Shown here one piece after another: positions 28,295 to 36,137 of a DNA stretch of 59,077 nt (its first letter is position 1; each line of letters begins with the position of its first letter). The notes under the pieces were generated by a model. That model was not told the DNA's origin. It ran no database searches and worked only from the letters and a program-made list of their open reading frames with translations. Source of the DNA: an uncultured Mediterranea sp. (lineage in GTDB: Bacteria; Bacteroidota; Bacteroidia; Bacteroidales; Bacteroidaceae). Location of the stretch: the NCBI GenBank assembly GCA_945879145.1, contig CAMCUZ010000012.1:1-59077 (forward strand). The letters are read 5' to 3'. Made by a program: the position numbers and the translations under genes.

Positions 28295-29032
28295 ATGGGA
28301 AGAGCGTTTGAATATAGAAAAGCTACAAAGCTGAAGAGATGGGGTCACATGGCTAAGACCTTCACAAGACTGGGTAAACAGATTGCCATAGCCGTTAAGG
28401 CTGGTGGTCCGGAACCTGAAAACAATCCTACACTCCGTTCGGTAATCGCCACCTGTAAGCGCGAGAACATGCCGAAGGACAACATCGAGCGTGCCATTAA
28501 GAATGCAATGGGTAAGGACCAGAGCGACTATAAGGGCATGACCTACGAGGGCTACGGTCCCCACGGTATTGCCATCTTTGTAGATACGCTGACGGACAAC
28601 CCCACACGTACCGTGGCCGATGTGCGTAGTGTCTTCAATAAATTTGGAGGCAACCTTGGCACAATGGGCTCGCTGGCCTTTCTCTTTGATCATAAGTGCA
28701 TGTTTACTTTCAAGAAGAAAGAGGGTATGGACATGGAAGAATTTATCCTCGACATGATCGACTTTGACGTAGATGAAGACTACGAGCAGGACGACGAAGA
28801 GGGTACCATCACGATCTATGGCGATCCCAAGAGTTATGCTGCCATTCAGAAGCATTTGGAAGAGCAGGGATTTGAAGATGTGGGTGGTGATTTTACCTAT
28901 ATCCCCAACGATCTGAAGGAGATTGAGCCTGAACATCGCGAGACCATCAACAAGATGGTTGAACGCCTCGAAGAGTTTGACGATGTACAGACTGTCTATA
29001 CCAACATGAAACCTGAAGAAGAGGCAGAATAA
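28295..29032 (+). CDS. YebC/PmpR family protein
   Basis: 245 residues, a full-length YebC-like protein. It begins GRAFEYRKATKLKRWGHMAK, a variant of the family start GHSKWANIKHRK, then has the conserved FTRLGKQIAIAVKAGG and MPKDNIERAIKNA. The family is acidic in its C-terminal part, as here. Members were first described as DNA-binding regulators and more recently linked to relief of ribosome stalling at proline stretches. Its stop overlaps the start of the TSCPD gene (shared A at 29032), so they are co-translated. Confidence 0.93.
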   Translation: MGRAFEYRKATKLKRWGHMAKTFTRLGKQIAIAVKAGGPEPENNPTLRSVIATCKRENMPKDNIERAIKNAMGKDQSDYKGMTYEGYGPHGIAIFVDTLTDNPTRTVADVRSVFNKFGGNLGTMGSLAFLFDHKCMFTFKKKEGMDMEEFILDMIDFDVDEDYEQDDEEGTITIYGDPKSYAAIQKHLEEQGFEDVGGDFTYIPNDLKEIEPEHRETINKMVERLEEFDDVQTVYTNMKPEEEAE

Positions 29033-29277
29033 TGTACTTGAACTATCGTACTCAGGGTACATGCAGCTCCAACATTGAGTTGGAGGTGGTGGATGGCATT
29101 ATCCGTCACGTGACCTTCTGGGGCGGATGCAACGGCAATCTGCAGGGTATTTCCCGTCTGGTGACGGGTATGCCCGCTGCAGAGGTCGTGAAGCGCCTCG
29201 AAGGCATCCGCTGCGGTTCACGCCTCACTTCCTGTCCCGATCAACTCTGTCAGGCGCTGCACCAGATGGGGTATTAA
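29032..29277 (+). CDS. TSCPD domain protein (TIGR03905-type)
   Basis: An 81-residue small protein with the TSCPD pattern: YRTQGTCSSNIELEV, FWGGCNGNLQGISRLV and a C-terminal LTSCPDQLCQAL. The regularly spaced cysteines suggest metal or cluster binding. The domain also occurs at the C terminus of some ribonucleotide reductases, but the free-standing form has no established function. It follows the yebC-like gene with a 1-base overlap. Confidence 0.9.
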   Translation: MYLNYRTQGTCSSNIELEVVDGIIRHVTFWGGCNGNLQGISRLVTGMPAAEVVKRLEGIRCGSRLTSCPDQLCQALHQMGY

Positions 29278-29329
29278 TGACACGATTGAAGTTTGAGCAA
29301 TGGATAGGTGTCCTCTAACTCCCAACAAA

Positions 29330-29797
29330 ATGAGTGAACGAATAGAAAAAGCCAAAGCCCTCTTTCGAGAGGGGTTCAACTGCTCTCAGTCGGTCGTGGC
29401 GGCTTACGCCGACCTTTACGGCTATACTCCCGAGCAGGCATTGCGCATGTCGGCTGCGTTTGGCGGCGGTATAGGACGCATGCGCATGACGTGTGGTGCT
29501 GCGTGCGGCCTCTTTATGCTGGCTGGACTGGAAAAGGGGGCTGTTGTGGGAAGCAACAGCCAGGCCAAGGCCGATACCTATACCTTGGTGCAGGAGCTGG
29601 CAGCAGAGTTCAAGCGGCGCAACGGGTCGCTGATTTGTGCTGAGCTACTAGGTCTCAAGGCACCTGAAGGGTCGCCAATTCCTGCTGAACGTACTCCCGC
29701 CTATTATGCGAAGCGTCCATGCATCGAAATGGTGCAAGAAGCCGCACGTATTTGGGAAGATTATCTCGCTAAAACAGGTGAAAAAGCTGCAGAATAA
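29330..29797 (+). CDS. C_GCAxxG_C_C family probable redox protein
   Basis: 155 residues from the ATG at 29330 (MSERIEKAKALF). An upstream start at 29300 is possible but lacks family similarity. The family signature is visible: FNCSQSVVAAY, GGGIGRMRMTCGAACGLFML, and later cysteines in LICAELLGL and RPCIEMV. The invariant cysteines suggest a redox or metal cofactor role. It sits 52 bp after the TSCPD gene, another small cysteine-rich protein, and is followed by an intrinsic terminator at 29871-29915. Confidence 0.88.
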   Translation: MSERIEKAKALFREGFNCSQSVVAAYADLYGYTPEQALRMSAAFGGGIGRMRMTCGAACGLFMLAGLEKGAVVGSNSQAKADTYTLVQELAAEFKRRNGSLICAELLGLKAPEGSPIPAERTPAYYAKRPCIEMVQEAARIWEDYLAKTGEKAAE

Positions 29798-29870
29798 TGC
29801 ATATTTCTGCTTCAACAAGGCAGGTGAAACTTTGTCAAGCAGAAATATGAGGCTGTATTCATTCAAAATT

Positions 29871-29915
29871 AAATGCGTTGACTTACGAAAATATGCAAGT
29901 CAACGCATTTTTTTT
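29871..29915 (+). terminator. intrinsic terminator after the C_GCAxxG_C_C gene
   Basis: Perfect 14-bp arms (29871-29884, AAATGCGTTGACTT, and 29897-29910) around a 12-base loop, running into eight T (29908-29915). It ends the lepA-to-29797 run of plus-strand genes. Confidence 0.9.
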
Positions 29916-29924
29916 GCCTTCATA

Positions 29925-29956
29925 TTTGCATATTATCATCAAATCGTCTACTTTTG
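29925..29956 (+). promoter_or_regulatory. promoter of the UDP-sugar epimerase/decarboxylase gene
   Basis: TTTG at 29925-29928, exactly 20 bp spacer, TACTTTTG at 29949-29956. This is the best promoter match in the window, placed immediately after the terminator. Confidence 0.8.
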
Positions 29957-29994
29957 TAGAGTTTTAAAACCAATCAAACTACATTAACTGTTTA

Positions 29995-30954
29995 ATGCCC
30001 CGAAAAATGACTAAAATAAAACGTGTCTTGGTGAGCGGAGGTGCCGGATTCATTGGCTCTCACTTATGTAAACGCCTGATAGATGACGGCTGCTATGTAA
30101 TCTGTTTGGACAACCTGTTTACCGGTTCTAAGCGCAATATTGCGTCTCTGATGAACCACCCCAACTTCGAGTTTGTAGAGCACGACGTCACGATCCCCTA
30201 CGAAGTAGATGTGGATGAAATCTACAATCTGGCTTGTCCTGCATCACCGATCCACTATCAGTACGACCCCATCAAGACAATAAAGACCTCTTTTCTCGGA
30301 GCACTCCACATGCTGGGTATCGCTAAGCGCTGTAACGCAAAAATCCTGCAGGCCTCGACCAGTGAGGTGTATGGCGACCCTGAGGTACACCCCCAGATGG
30401 AGTCTTATTGGGGCAACGTTAACCCCGTGGGCTACCGCTCCTGTTACGACGAAGGGAAGCGCTGTGCCGAGACCCTTTTCATGGACTACCACCGTCAGCA
30501 TGGCATTCGGATTAAGGTGGTGCGCATCTTCAATACTTATGGTCCTAATATGTTGCCAAATGATGGTCGTGTCATCTCCAATTTCGTGTTGCAGGCCCTG
30601 CGCAACGAAGATATCACTATCTACGGAACAGGCGACCAGACCCGCAGTTTCCAGTATGTGGACGACCTCATCGAGGGCATGGTCAAGATGATGGCTACTG
30701 AGGACGACTTCATCGGCCCCGTTAACTTGGGCAATCCCCGCGAGTTCACGATTCGTCAGCTGGCACAGAAGGTGATTGAGCAGACTGGCTCTTCGTCGAA
30801 GCTCATCTACAAGCCCTTACCGCATGACGATCCTCAACAGCGACGTCCCAATATCGCTCTGGCCCAGGAGAAACTCGTTTGGCAACCCCTGGTTCCCCTG
30901 GAAATAGGATTGGAACGCATCATCGCTTACTTCAGAGAAACGGAAGGGCTTTAG
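29995..30954 (+). CDS. NAD-dependent epimerase/dehydratase, UDP-glucuronate decarboxylase-like
   Basis: 319 residues, extended short-chain dehydrogenase. NAD motif GGAGFIGS (15-22), catalytic Ser-Glu in [14 protein letters not shown], and the Tyr151/Lys155 pair (YDEGKR). The sequences [18 protein letters not shown] and [16 protein letters not shown] are typical of UDP-xylose synthase (UXS), which turns UDP-glucuronate into UDP-xylose. Two starts are possible, ATG 29995 and ATG 30007; the second begins right at the conserved strand. It is a single-gene transcript between a strong terminator-promoter pair and a 223-bp gap. The product would feed surface polysaccharide synthesis. Confidence 0.87.
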   Translation: MPRKMTKIKRVLVSGGAGFIGSHLCKRLIDDGCYVICLDNLFTGSKRNIASLMNHPNFEFVEHDVTIPYEVDVDEIYNLACPASPIHYQYDPIKTIKTSFLGALHMLGIAKRCNAKILQASTSEVYGDPEVHPQMESYWGNVNPVGYRSCYDEGKRCAETLFMDYHRQHGIRIKVVRIFNTYGPNMLPNDGRVISNFVLQALRNEDITIYGTGDQTRSFQYVDDLIEGMVKMMATEDDFIGPVNLGNPREFTIRQLAQKVIEQTGSSSKLIYKPLPHDDPQQRRPNIALAQEKLVWQPLVPLEIGLERIIAYFRETEGL

Positions 30955-31177
30955 TAGTAACGAGCTCATAGTAAGAATTGATATGATGCAGTGCGCTGAG
31001 AATAAATAATTTGAAACTCAACTTTAGCAAGTGAAAGTTCAGATAATGAAGGATGGAATCATTTACGGTGTGTATGTGCTGTAATGTTGCATATTCCTGG
31101 TTTTTGAGAACTCCTTAACAGAAATAGTTGAGTAAAGAGAAAACTTACATAATTTAATATTAAAACCTCAATATAGT
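30955..31177. other. intergenic region upstream of the receiver-kinase gene
   Basis: 223 bp, AT-rich towards the 3' end. It contains a small inverted repeat (AACTTT...AAAGTT around 31020-31040). I find no TAnnTTTG box, RNA gene or supportable ORF; a 12-codon ATG frame at 31048 has no supporting signal. Confidence 0.5.
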
Positions 31178-32299
31178 ATGGAGATTAATTCATCTGAGTA
31201 TAAGATTCTCATAGTGGATGATGTGATGTCGAATGTTCTTCTGCTCAAGGTGCTTTTGACTAACGAGAAGTTCGCTATTGCTACGGCAAGTAATGGAACT
31301 CAAGCTCTGGCACAAGTGGATAGGGAACATCCAGATTTGGTGCTCCTCGATGTTATGATGCCTGACATGAGCGGTTTTGAAGTGGCACAGAGACTGAAGT
31401 CTAATCCGGCTACCAAGGATATTCCTATCATTTTCCTCACGGCACTCAATAGCACTGCCGACATCGTCAAAGGATTTCAGGTGGGTGCCAACGACTTTAT
31501 CTCGAAACCTTTCAATAAGGAGGAGTTGATTACTCGTGTTTATCATCAAATTTCTCTGGTGGCTGCCAATCGTACCATCTTGCAGCAGAACGAGGAACTA
31601 CAGCACACTGTAGAGGGACGAGACCAACTCTATTCCGTTATTTCACATGACTTGCGTTCTCCCATCGGTTCTATCAAGATGGTACTCAATATGTTGATTC
31701 TTAATCTCCCCCCTGAAAAGATTGGTTCAGATATGTACGAGCTGCTTACCACGGCTAACCAGACCACTGAAGATGTGTTTGCTCTGCTGGACAACCTGCT
31801 GAAGTGGACCAAGAGCCAGATTGGTCGCATGAATGTGGTGATTCAAGACTTCGACCTAGTGGAACTACTGAATGGTGTGATAGAAATCTTTGCCATGGTG
31901 GCTCGCACTAAGCAGATAGATTTGCGCTACGAAGGTGTCAATCGTCTGCTCGTTACGGCTGATATGGACATGGTGAAGACCATTGTGCGTAACCTTATCA
32001 GCAATGCCATTAAGTTCAGCTCTGAGGGTAAGGAGATTGTTCTTCGTGCCATCCAGAAGGGGAGTGAGGTTGAAGTGAGCGTAGAAGACCATGGCTGTGG
32101 TATTAGCGAGGAGGGGCAGAAGAAATTGCTTCACTCCGATAGTCACTTCAGCACGTTTGGCACCAAGAACGAAGAGGGTTCTGGCCTTGGTCTGTTGCTC
32201 TGTAGTGACTTCATAAAGAAGAACAATGGTCGCCTTTGGTTCACCTCAAAAGAGGGACAAGGCTCCACCTTCTTCTTCACCCTTCCGACTGCGAAATAA
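31178..32299 (+). CDS. soluble response-regulator/histidine-kinase hybrid
   Basis: 373 residues, with the reversed order receiver first, kinase second. The receiver domain (about 8-125) has the acidic pair Asp14-Asp15, phospho-acceptor Asp58 (LLDVMMPDMSGF) and Lys110 (FISKPF). After a coiled linker come HisKA with His157 (YSVISHDLRSPIG) and HATPase_c (NLISNAIKFS, EDHGCGIS, EGSGLGLLLC). There is no membrane segment and no DNA-binding domain, so it acts in the cytoplasm and must receive phosphate from, or pass it to, other proteins. It has no two-component partner nearby. Confidence 0.93.
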   Translation: MEINSSEYKILIVDDVMSNVLLLKVLLTNEKFAIATASNGTQALAQVDREHPDLVLLDVMMPDMSGFEVAQRLKSNPATKDIPIIFLTALNSTADIVKGFQVGANDFISKPFNKEELITRVYHQISLVAANRTILQQNEELQHTVEGRDQLYSVISHDLRSPIGSIKMVLNMLILNLPPEKIGSDMYELLTTANQTTEDVFALLDNLLKWTKSQIGRMNVVIQDFDLVELLNGVIEIFAMVARTKQIDLRYEGVNRLLVTADMDMVKTIVRNLISNAIKFSSEGKEIVLRAIQKGSEVEVSVEDHGCGISEEGQKKLLHSDSHFSTFGTKNEEGSGLGLLLCSDFIKKNNGRLWFTSKEGQGSTFFFTLPTAK

Positions 32300-32378
32300 G
32301 TGTAACGAATGAGTTGTTTCCAATTAACCTATAGGATATCTACCATTCAATCGATTATTTACAATTTAAGAGAAACGT

Positions 32379-34019
32379 ATGAATCTGAAACGTCTATTCC
32401 TTGCCAGCTGTGTGGTGTTGGCGGCTTCTTGGAAAGCTGAGGCTTGCACCAATCTGATTGTGGGAAAGAATGCCTCTGCCGATGGCTCCACTATCATCTC
32501 TTATTCGGCTGACTCTTACGGCCTCTTTGGTGAGCTTTACCACTTTCCTGCAGGGCTTCATAAAAAGGGCAAGTTGCTCGACATCTACGAATGGGATACC
32601 GGTAAGTATCTGGGCCAGATTGCTCAAGCAAAGGAGACTTACAACGTCATTGGCAACATGAACGAACATCAGCTCACCATCGGTGAAACGACTTTTGGTG
32701 GACGTCCTGAGCTGGTGGATACCACTGGTGTCATCGACTATGGTAGCTTAATCTACATTGCATTGCAGCGATCGCGCAATGCACGTCAGGCTATCAAGGT
32801 GATGACCGATTTGGTACAGGAGTATGGCTACTACAGCAGTGGCGAGTCGTTCACTATTGCTGATCCTAACGAGGTGTGGATCATGGAGATGATTGGCAAA
32901 GGTCCCGGTGTACGCGGAGCTGTTTGGGTGGCTGTACGCGTACCTGACGACTGTATCTCAGCCCATGCCAACCAGAGTCGTATCCATCAGTTCGATATGA
33001 ACGACAAGGAGAACTGTCTCTACTCCAGTGATGTCATTTCTTTTGCCCGAGAGAAGGGCTACTTCAGCGGTGTGAACAAGGAGTTTAGCTTTGCCGATGC
33101 ATACGCCCCGTTGGACTTTGGTGCCCGTCGCTTCTGTGAGGCCCGTGTGTGGAGTTATTACAACCTGTTCACTGACCGCGGCCAGGAGTTCCTACCCTAT
33201 ATTCAGGGTACTTCGAATACTCCCATGCCACTCTTCGTCAAGCCTAATCGCAAGCTTTCTGTGCAGGACGTGCAACGCGCCATGCGTGACCATTACGAGG
33301 GTACACCGCTCGATCTCTCAAATGACTTTGGGGCTGGTCCTTATCATGCGCCTTATCGCCTTTCGCCGCTCACTTTCAAGGTGGATGATGAAGAGTATTT
33401 CAACGAGCGCCCCATCTCCACACAGCAGAGTGGCTTTGTGTTTGTAGCACAGATGCGTGCCGAGTTGCCCGACCCTGTGGGTGGTGTGCTTTGGTTTGGC
33501 ACCGATGATGCTAACATGATTAGTTTTGTACCCGTCTATTGCTGCACCAACCGTGTGCCTGAATGCTTCACCCGCGTAGATGGTGCAGACTACATCACCT
33601 TCTCCTGGAATTCAGCTTTCTGGATTTACAACTGGGTGGCCAATATGGTTTATCCTCGTTACGACCTGATGATAGGTGACCTGCGCGAGGTGCAACAGTC
33701 ACTGGAGCAGAGCTTCTTCACGGCTCAGCCTGGCATTGAGCAGGTGGCTCAGGAACTCTATAAAAAAGATCCCCAGGAAGCAGTTCGCTTTCTTACAGGT
33801 TATACCAACCAGATGGCCCAGAGCGCTTTCGAGTCGTGGAAAAAGTTGGGTGAGTTCCTTGTGGTGAAGTACAACGACGGCGTCACCAAGCGGGTAAAGA
33901 ATGGTCGTTTTGAGCGCAATGCTATCGGCCAACCAGCTCGTGTCATTCGTCAAGGTTACCCTGAAGATTTTCTCAAAGAGTACGTCCGCCAAACGGGAGA
34001 ACGGTATAAAGTTAATTAA
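32379..34019 (+). CDS. C69 family dipeptidase, secreted
   Basis: 546 residues. Signal peptide MNLKRLFLASCVVLAASWKA is followed directly by Cys23 (EACTNLIVGKNASADGST), which after processing would be the N-terminal nucleophile of an Ntn hydrolase of peptidase family C69 (PepD-type). The conserved LIVGKNAS, SGESFTIADPNEVWIMEMIG and DYITFSWNSAFWIYNWVAN agree. It probably cleaves dipeptides in the periplasm. It is a single gene, 79 bp after the hybrid kinase, followed by a gap with a degenerate REP-like element. Confidence 0.92.
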   Translation: MNLKRLFLASCVVLAASWKAEACTNLIVGKNASADGSTIISYSADSYGLFGELYHFPAGLHKKGKLLDIYEWDTGKYLGQIAQAKETYNVIGNMNEHQLTIGETTFGGRPELVDTTGVIDYGSLIYIALQRSRNARQAIKVMTDLVQEYGYYSSGESFTIADPNEVWIMEMIGKGPGVRGAVWVAVRVPDDCISAHANQSRIHQFDMNDKENCLYSSDVISFAREKGYFSGVNKEFSFADAYAPLDFGARRFCEARVWSYYNLFTDRGQEFLPYIQGTSNTPMPLFVKPNRKLSVQDVQRAMRDHYEGTPLDLSNDFGAGPYHAPYRLSPLTFKVDDEEYFNERPISTQQSGFVFVAQMRAELPDPVGGVLWFGTDDANMISFVPVYCCTNRVPECFTRVDGADYITFSWNSAFWIYNWVANMVYPRYDLMIGDLREVQQSLEQSFFTAQPGIEQVAQELYKKDPQEAVRFLTGYTNQMAQSAFESWKKLGEFLVVKYNDGVTKRVKNGRFERNAIGQPARVIRQGYPEDFLKEYVRQTGERYKVN

Positions 34020-34090
34020 TTATTCACATTATGAGTTATTACTATCAGTTTATTGTTCACTATTCTGCTAAAGGTTTTCTATAGCCTTTC

Positions 34091-34122
34091 TCTAGGGGCG
34101 GATTTTCTTCCTTCCGAATACT
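34091..34122 (+). repeat. degenerate copy A of the REP-like element
   Basis: Reads TCTAGGGGCGGATTTTC then TTCCGAATAC. It matches the consensus TGTAGGGGCGGAA...TTTTCCGCCCGAATAC seen at 58885, but the 3' arm is decayed. It lies in the 231-bp gap between the dipeptidase and the phosphohexomutase; the rest of that gap is AT-rich with nothing else recognisable. Confidence 0.5.
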
Positions 34123-34250
34123 CCCAGTGCAACAATTGGATCGAATAGACCGAATAGTATAATGTTAATGAATAAGAGATAAAGTTCTTGTAAAACTTGA
34201 AATATTCACTTGAAATAAAAACAACATCAACCATTAAAAATACAGTTATC

Positions 34251-35993
34251 ATGGAAAATCAGGAATTAATCAAGCAAGTAACTGCTAAGGCAGAATCATG
34301 GCTGAGTCCCGCTTTTGATGCGGAAACCCAAGCTGAAGTGAAACGTATGTTGGAGAATGAGGACAAGACTGAACTTATTGAGTGCTTCTACAAGGACCTC
34401 GAGTTTGGTACGGGTGGACTGCGTGGCATTATGGGATCTGGCAGCAACCGCATGAACATCTATACTGTTGGCGCTGCTACACAAGGCATGGCCAACTACC
34501 TGAACAAGAACTTTGCCAATCTGGAGCAAATCTCTGTTGTCGTAGGACACGACTGCCGTAACAACAGCCGTAAGTTTGCTGAAATCTCGGCAGACATCTT
34601 CTCTGCCAACGGCATTAAGGTCTATCTGTTCGACGACTTGCGTCCCACGCCCGAGGTATCCTTTGCTATCCGTGAACTGGGATGTCAGGCCGGTGTGAAT
34701 ATCACGGCCAGCCACAACCCCCGCGAATACAATGGCTACAAAGCCTACTGGGACGATGGTGCACAGGTATTGGCTCCGCACGACACGGGTATCATCGACG
34801 AGGTGAACAAGGTAACTGTTGATGCCATCAAATTCGAGGGTAACAAGGAACTCATCCAGATTATTGGTGAAGACGTGGATAAGGTGTACCTCGAAAAGGT
34901 ACATGGCATCTCCATCGACCCTGAAGTCATCAAGCGTCAGAAGGATTTAAGCATCGTTTACACCCCGCTGCATGGCGCTGGTCGCACCCTCATCCCCCGT
35001 TCACTGAAGGAGTGGGGCTTCGAGAATGTCAACACCGTGCCCGAGCAGATGGTAAAGGACGGTAACTTCCCCACGGTGGTATCGCCCAATCCCGAGAATG
35101 CAGAAGCCCTGACGTTGGCTATTAAGCTGGCCAAGGAGATCAATGCTGATATTGTGATGGCCAGTGACCCCGACGCCGACCGCGTAGGTATGGCCTGCAA
35201 GGACGACAAGGGTGAGTGGGTGCTCATCAATGGTAACCAGACGGCTCTCATCTTCCTCTATTACATCATCAAGAACCGTATTGCTACGGGTAAGATGAAA
35301 CCCAACGACTTCATCGTGAAGACCATCGTAACCACTGAAATGATTAAGACTATTGCCGATAAGAACAACGTGGAGATGCGCGATTGTTACACGGGCTTCA
35401 AATGGATTGCTCGCGAAATCCGTCTGAGCGAGGGCAAGCAGCAGTACATCGGTGGAGGTGAAGAGAGCTATGGCTTCTTGGCTGAGGACTTCGTACGCGA
35501 CAAAGATGCTGTTTCTGCCTGCTCGCTGCTGGCTGAAATCTGCGCTTGGGCAAAGGACCAGGGCAAGACACTCTACGACGTGCTGATGGAGATCTACGTA
35601 GAATATGGTTTCTCTAGAGAGACTACCGTCAACGTAGTGAAGCCTGGTAAGAGCGGTGCCGATGAAATTAAGGCTATGATGGAAGGCTTCCGCGCCAATC
35701 CGCCCAAGGAGATCGGCGGCTCAAAGGTGGTGTTGGCTAAAGACTTCAAGACCTTGAAGGCTACTGATGGTGAAGGCAACGTGAGCGACATCGACATGCC
35801 CGAAACATCCAATGTTCTGCAGTTCTTTACGGCTGATGGCACGAAGATCAGCGTACGTCCTTCGGGTACGGAGCCGAAGATCAAGTTCTATATCGAGGTG
35901 AAGGGCGAGATGGGCTGCGCCAAGTGCTATGCTGCCGCCAACGCTGAGGCTGAGAAGAAGATCCAGGCTGTTCGCGAATCGCTGAATATCTGA
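34251..35993 (+). CDS. phospho-sugar mutase (phosphoglucomutase/phosphomannomutase family)
   Basis: 580 residues from the ATG at 34251 (MENQELIKQV). The alternative upstream start at 34197 adds 18 unconserved residues. It is an alpha-D-phosphohexomutase that moves a phosphate between C6 and C1 of hexoses. It has the phosphoserine loop TASHNPREYNG (Ser154), the metal loop DPDADRVG, the sugar-binding GGEESYGFL, and the phosphate-binding RPSGTEPKIKFY. The length and the EFGTGGLRGIMG start match the PgcA-like group with broad phosphoglucomutase activity. It supplies glucose-1-phosphate, the substrate of RfbA, which is encoded later in the window. Confidence 0.95.
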   Translation: MENQELIKQVTAKAESWLSPAFDAETQAEVKRMLENEDKTELIECFYKDLEFGTGGLRGIMGSGSNRMNIYTVGAATQGMANYLNKNFANLEQISVVVGHDCRNNSRKFAEISADIFSANGIKVYLFDDLRPTPEVSFAIRELGCQAGVNITASHNPREYNGYKAYWDDGAQVLAPHDTGIIDEVNKVTVDAIKFEGNKELIQIIGEDVDKVYLEKVHGISIDPEVIKRQKDLSIVYTPLHGAGRTLIPRSLKEWGFENVNTVPEQMVKDGNFPTVVSPNPENAEALTLAIKLAKEINADIVMASDPDADRVGMACKDDKGEWVLINGNQTALIFLYYIIKNRIATGKMKPNDFIVKTIVTTEMIKTIADKNNVEMRDCYTGFKWIAREIRLSEGKQQYIGGGEESYGFLAEDFVRDKDAVSACSLLAEICAWAKDQGKTLYDVLMEIYVEYGFSRETTVNVVKPGKSGADEIKAMMEGFRANPPKEIGGSKVVLAKDFKTLKATDGEGNVSDIDMPETSNVLQFFTADGTKISVRPSGTEPKIKFYIEVKGEMGCAKCYAAANAEAEKKIQAVRESLNI

Positions 35994-35998
35994 TTGTA

Positions 35999-36107
35999 GG
36001 CCACGAAGTTTAAGCTACGAGCTACAAGCTACGAGTATTGTTAAGTTTCTAGTTTCTAGCAAACCTCTACTTGTAGCTAGTAGCTCGTAGCAAAATCTGC
36101 CCGTGGC
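35999..36107. repeat. long imperfect palindrome between phosphohexomutase and PurF-like genes
   Basis: A 22-base arm at 36014-36035 (GCTACGAGCTACAAGCTACG..) pairs with 36070-36091 (20 of 22 positions complementary). Outside it, GCCACG (36000-36005) pairs with CGTGGC (36102-36107). The arm itself is built from short AGCTAC(A/G) units. The whole intergenic RNA could fold into one cruciform-like hairpin. Confidence 0.8.
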
Positions 36108-36137
36108 TAATTATTACTACTAATTCTATACTCACAC

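Noticed and set aside
31048..31086. 12-codon ORF MKDGIIYGVYVL upstream of the hybrid kinase
   Set aside because: No promoter, ribosome site or sequence feature supports translation. Short frames like this are expected by chance.
34031..34084. 17-codon ORF in the gap after the C69 dipeptidase
   Set aside because: AT-rich, with no supporting signal, adjoining a decayed repeat.
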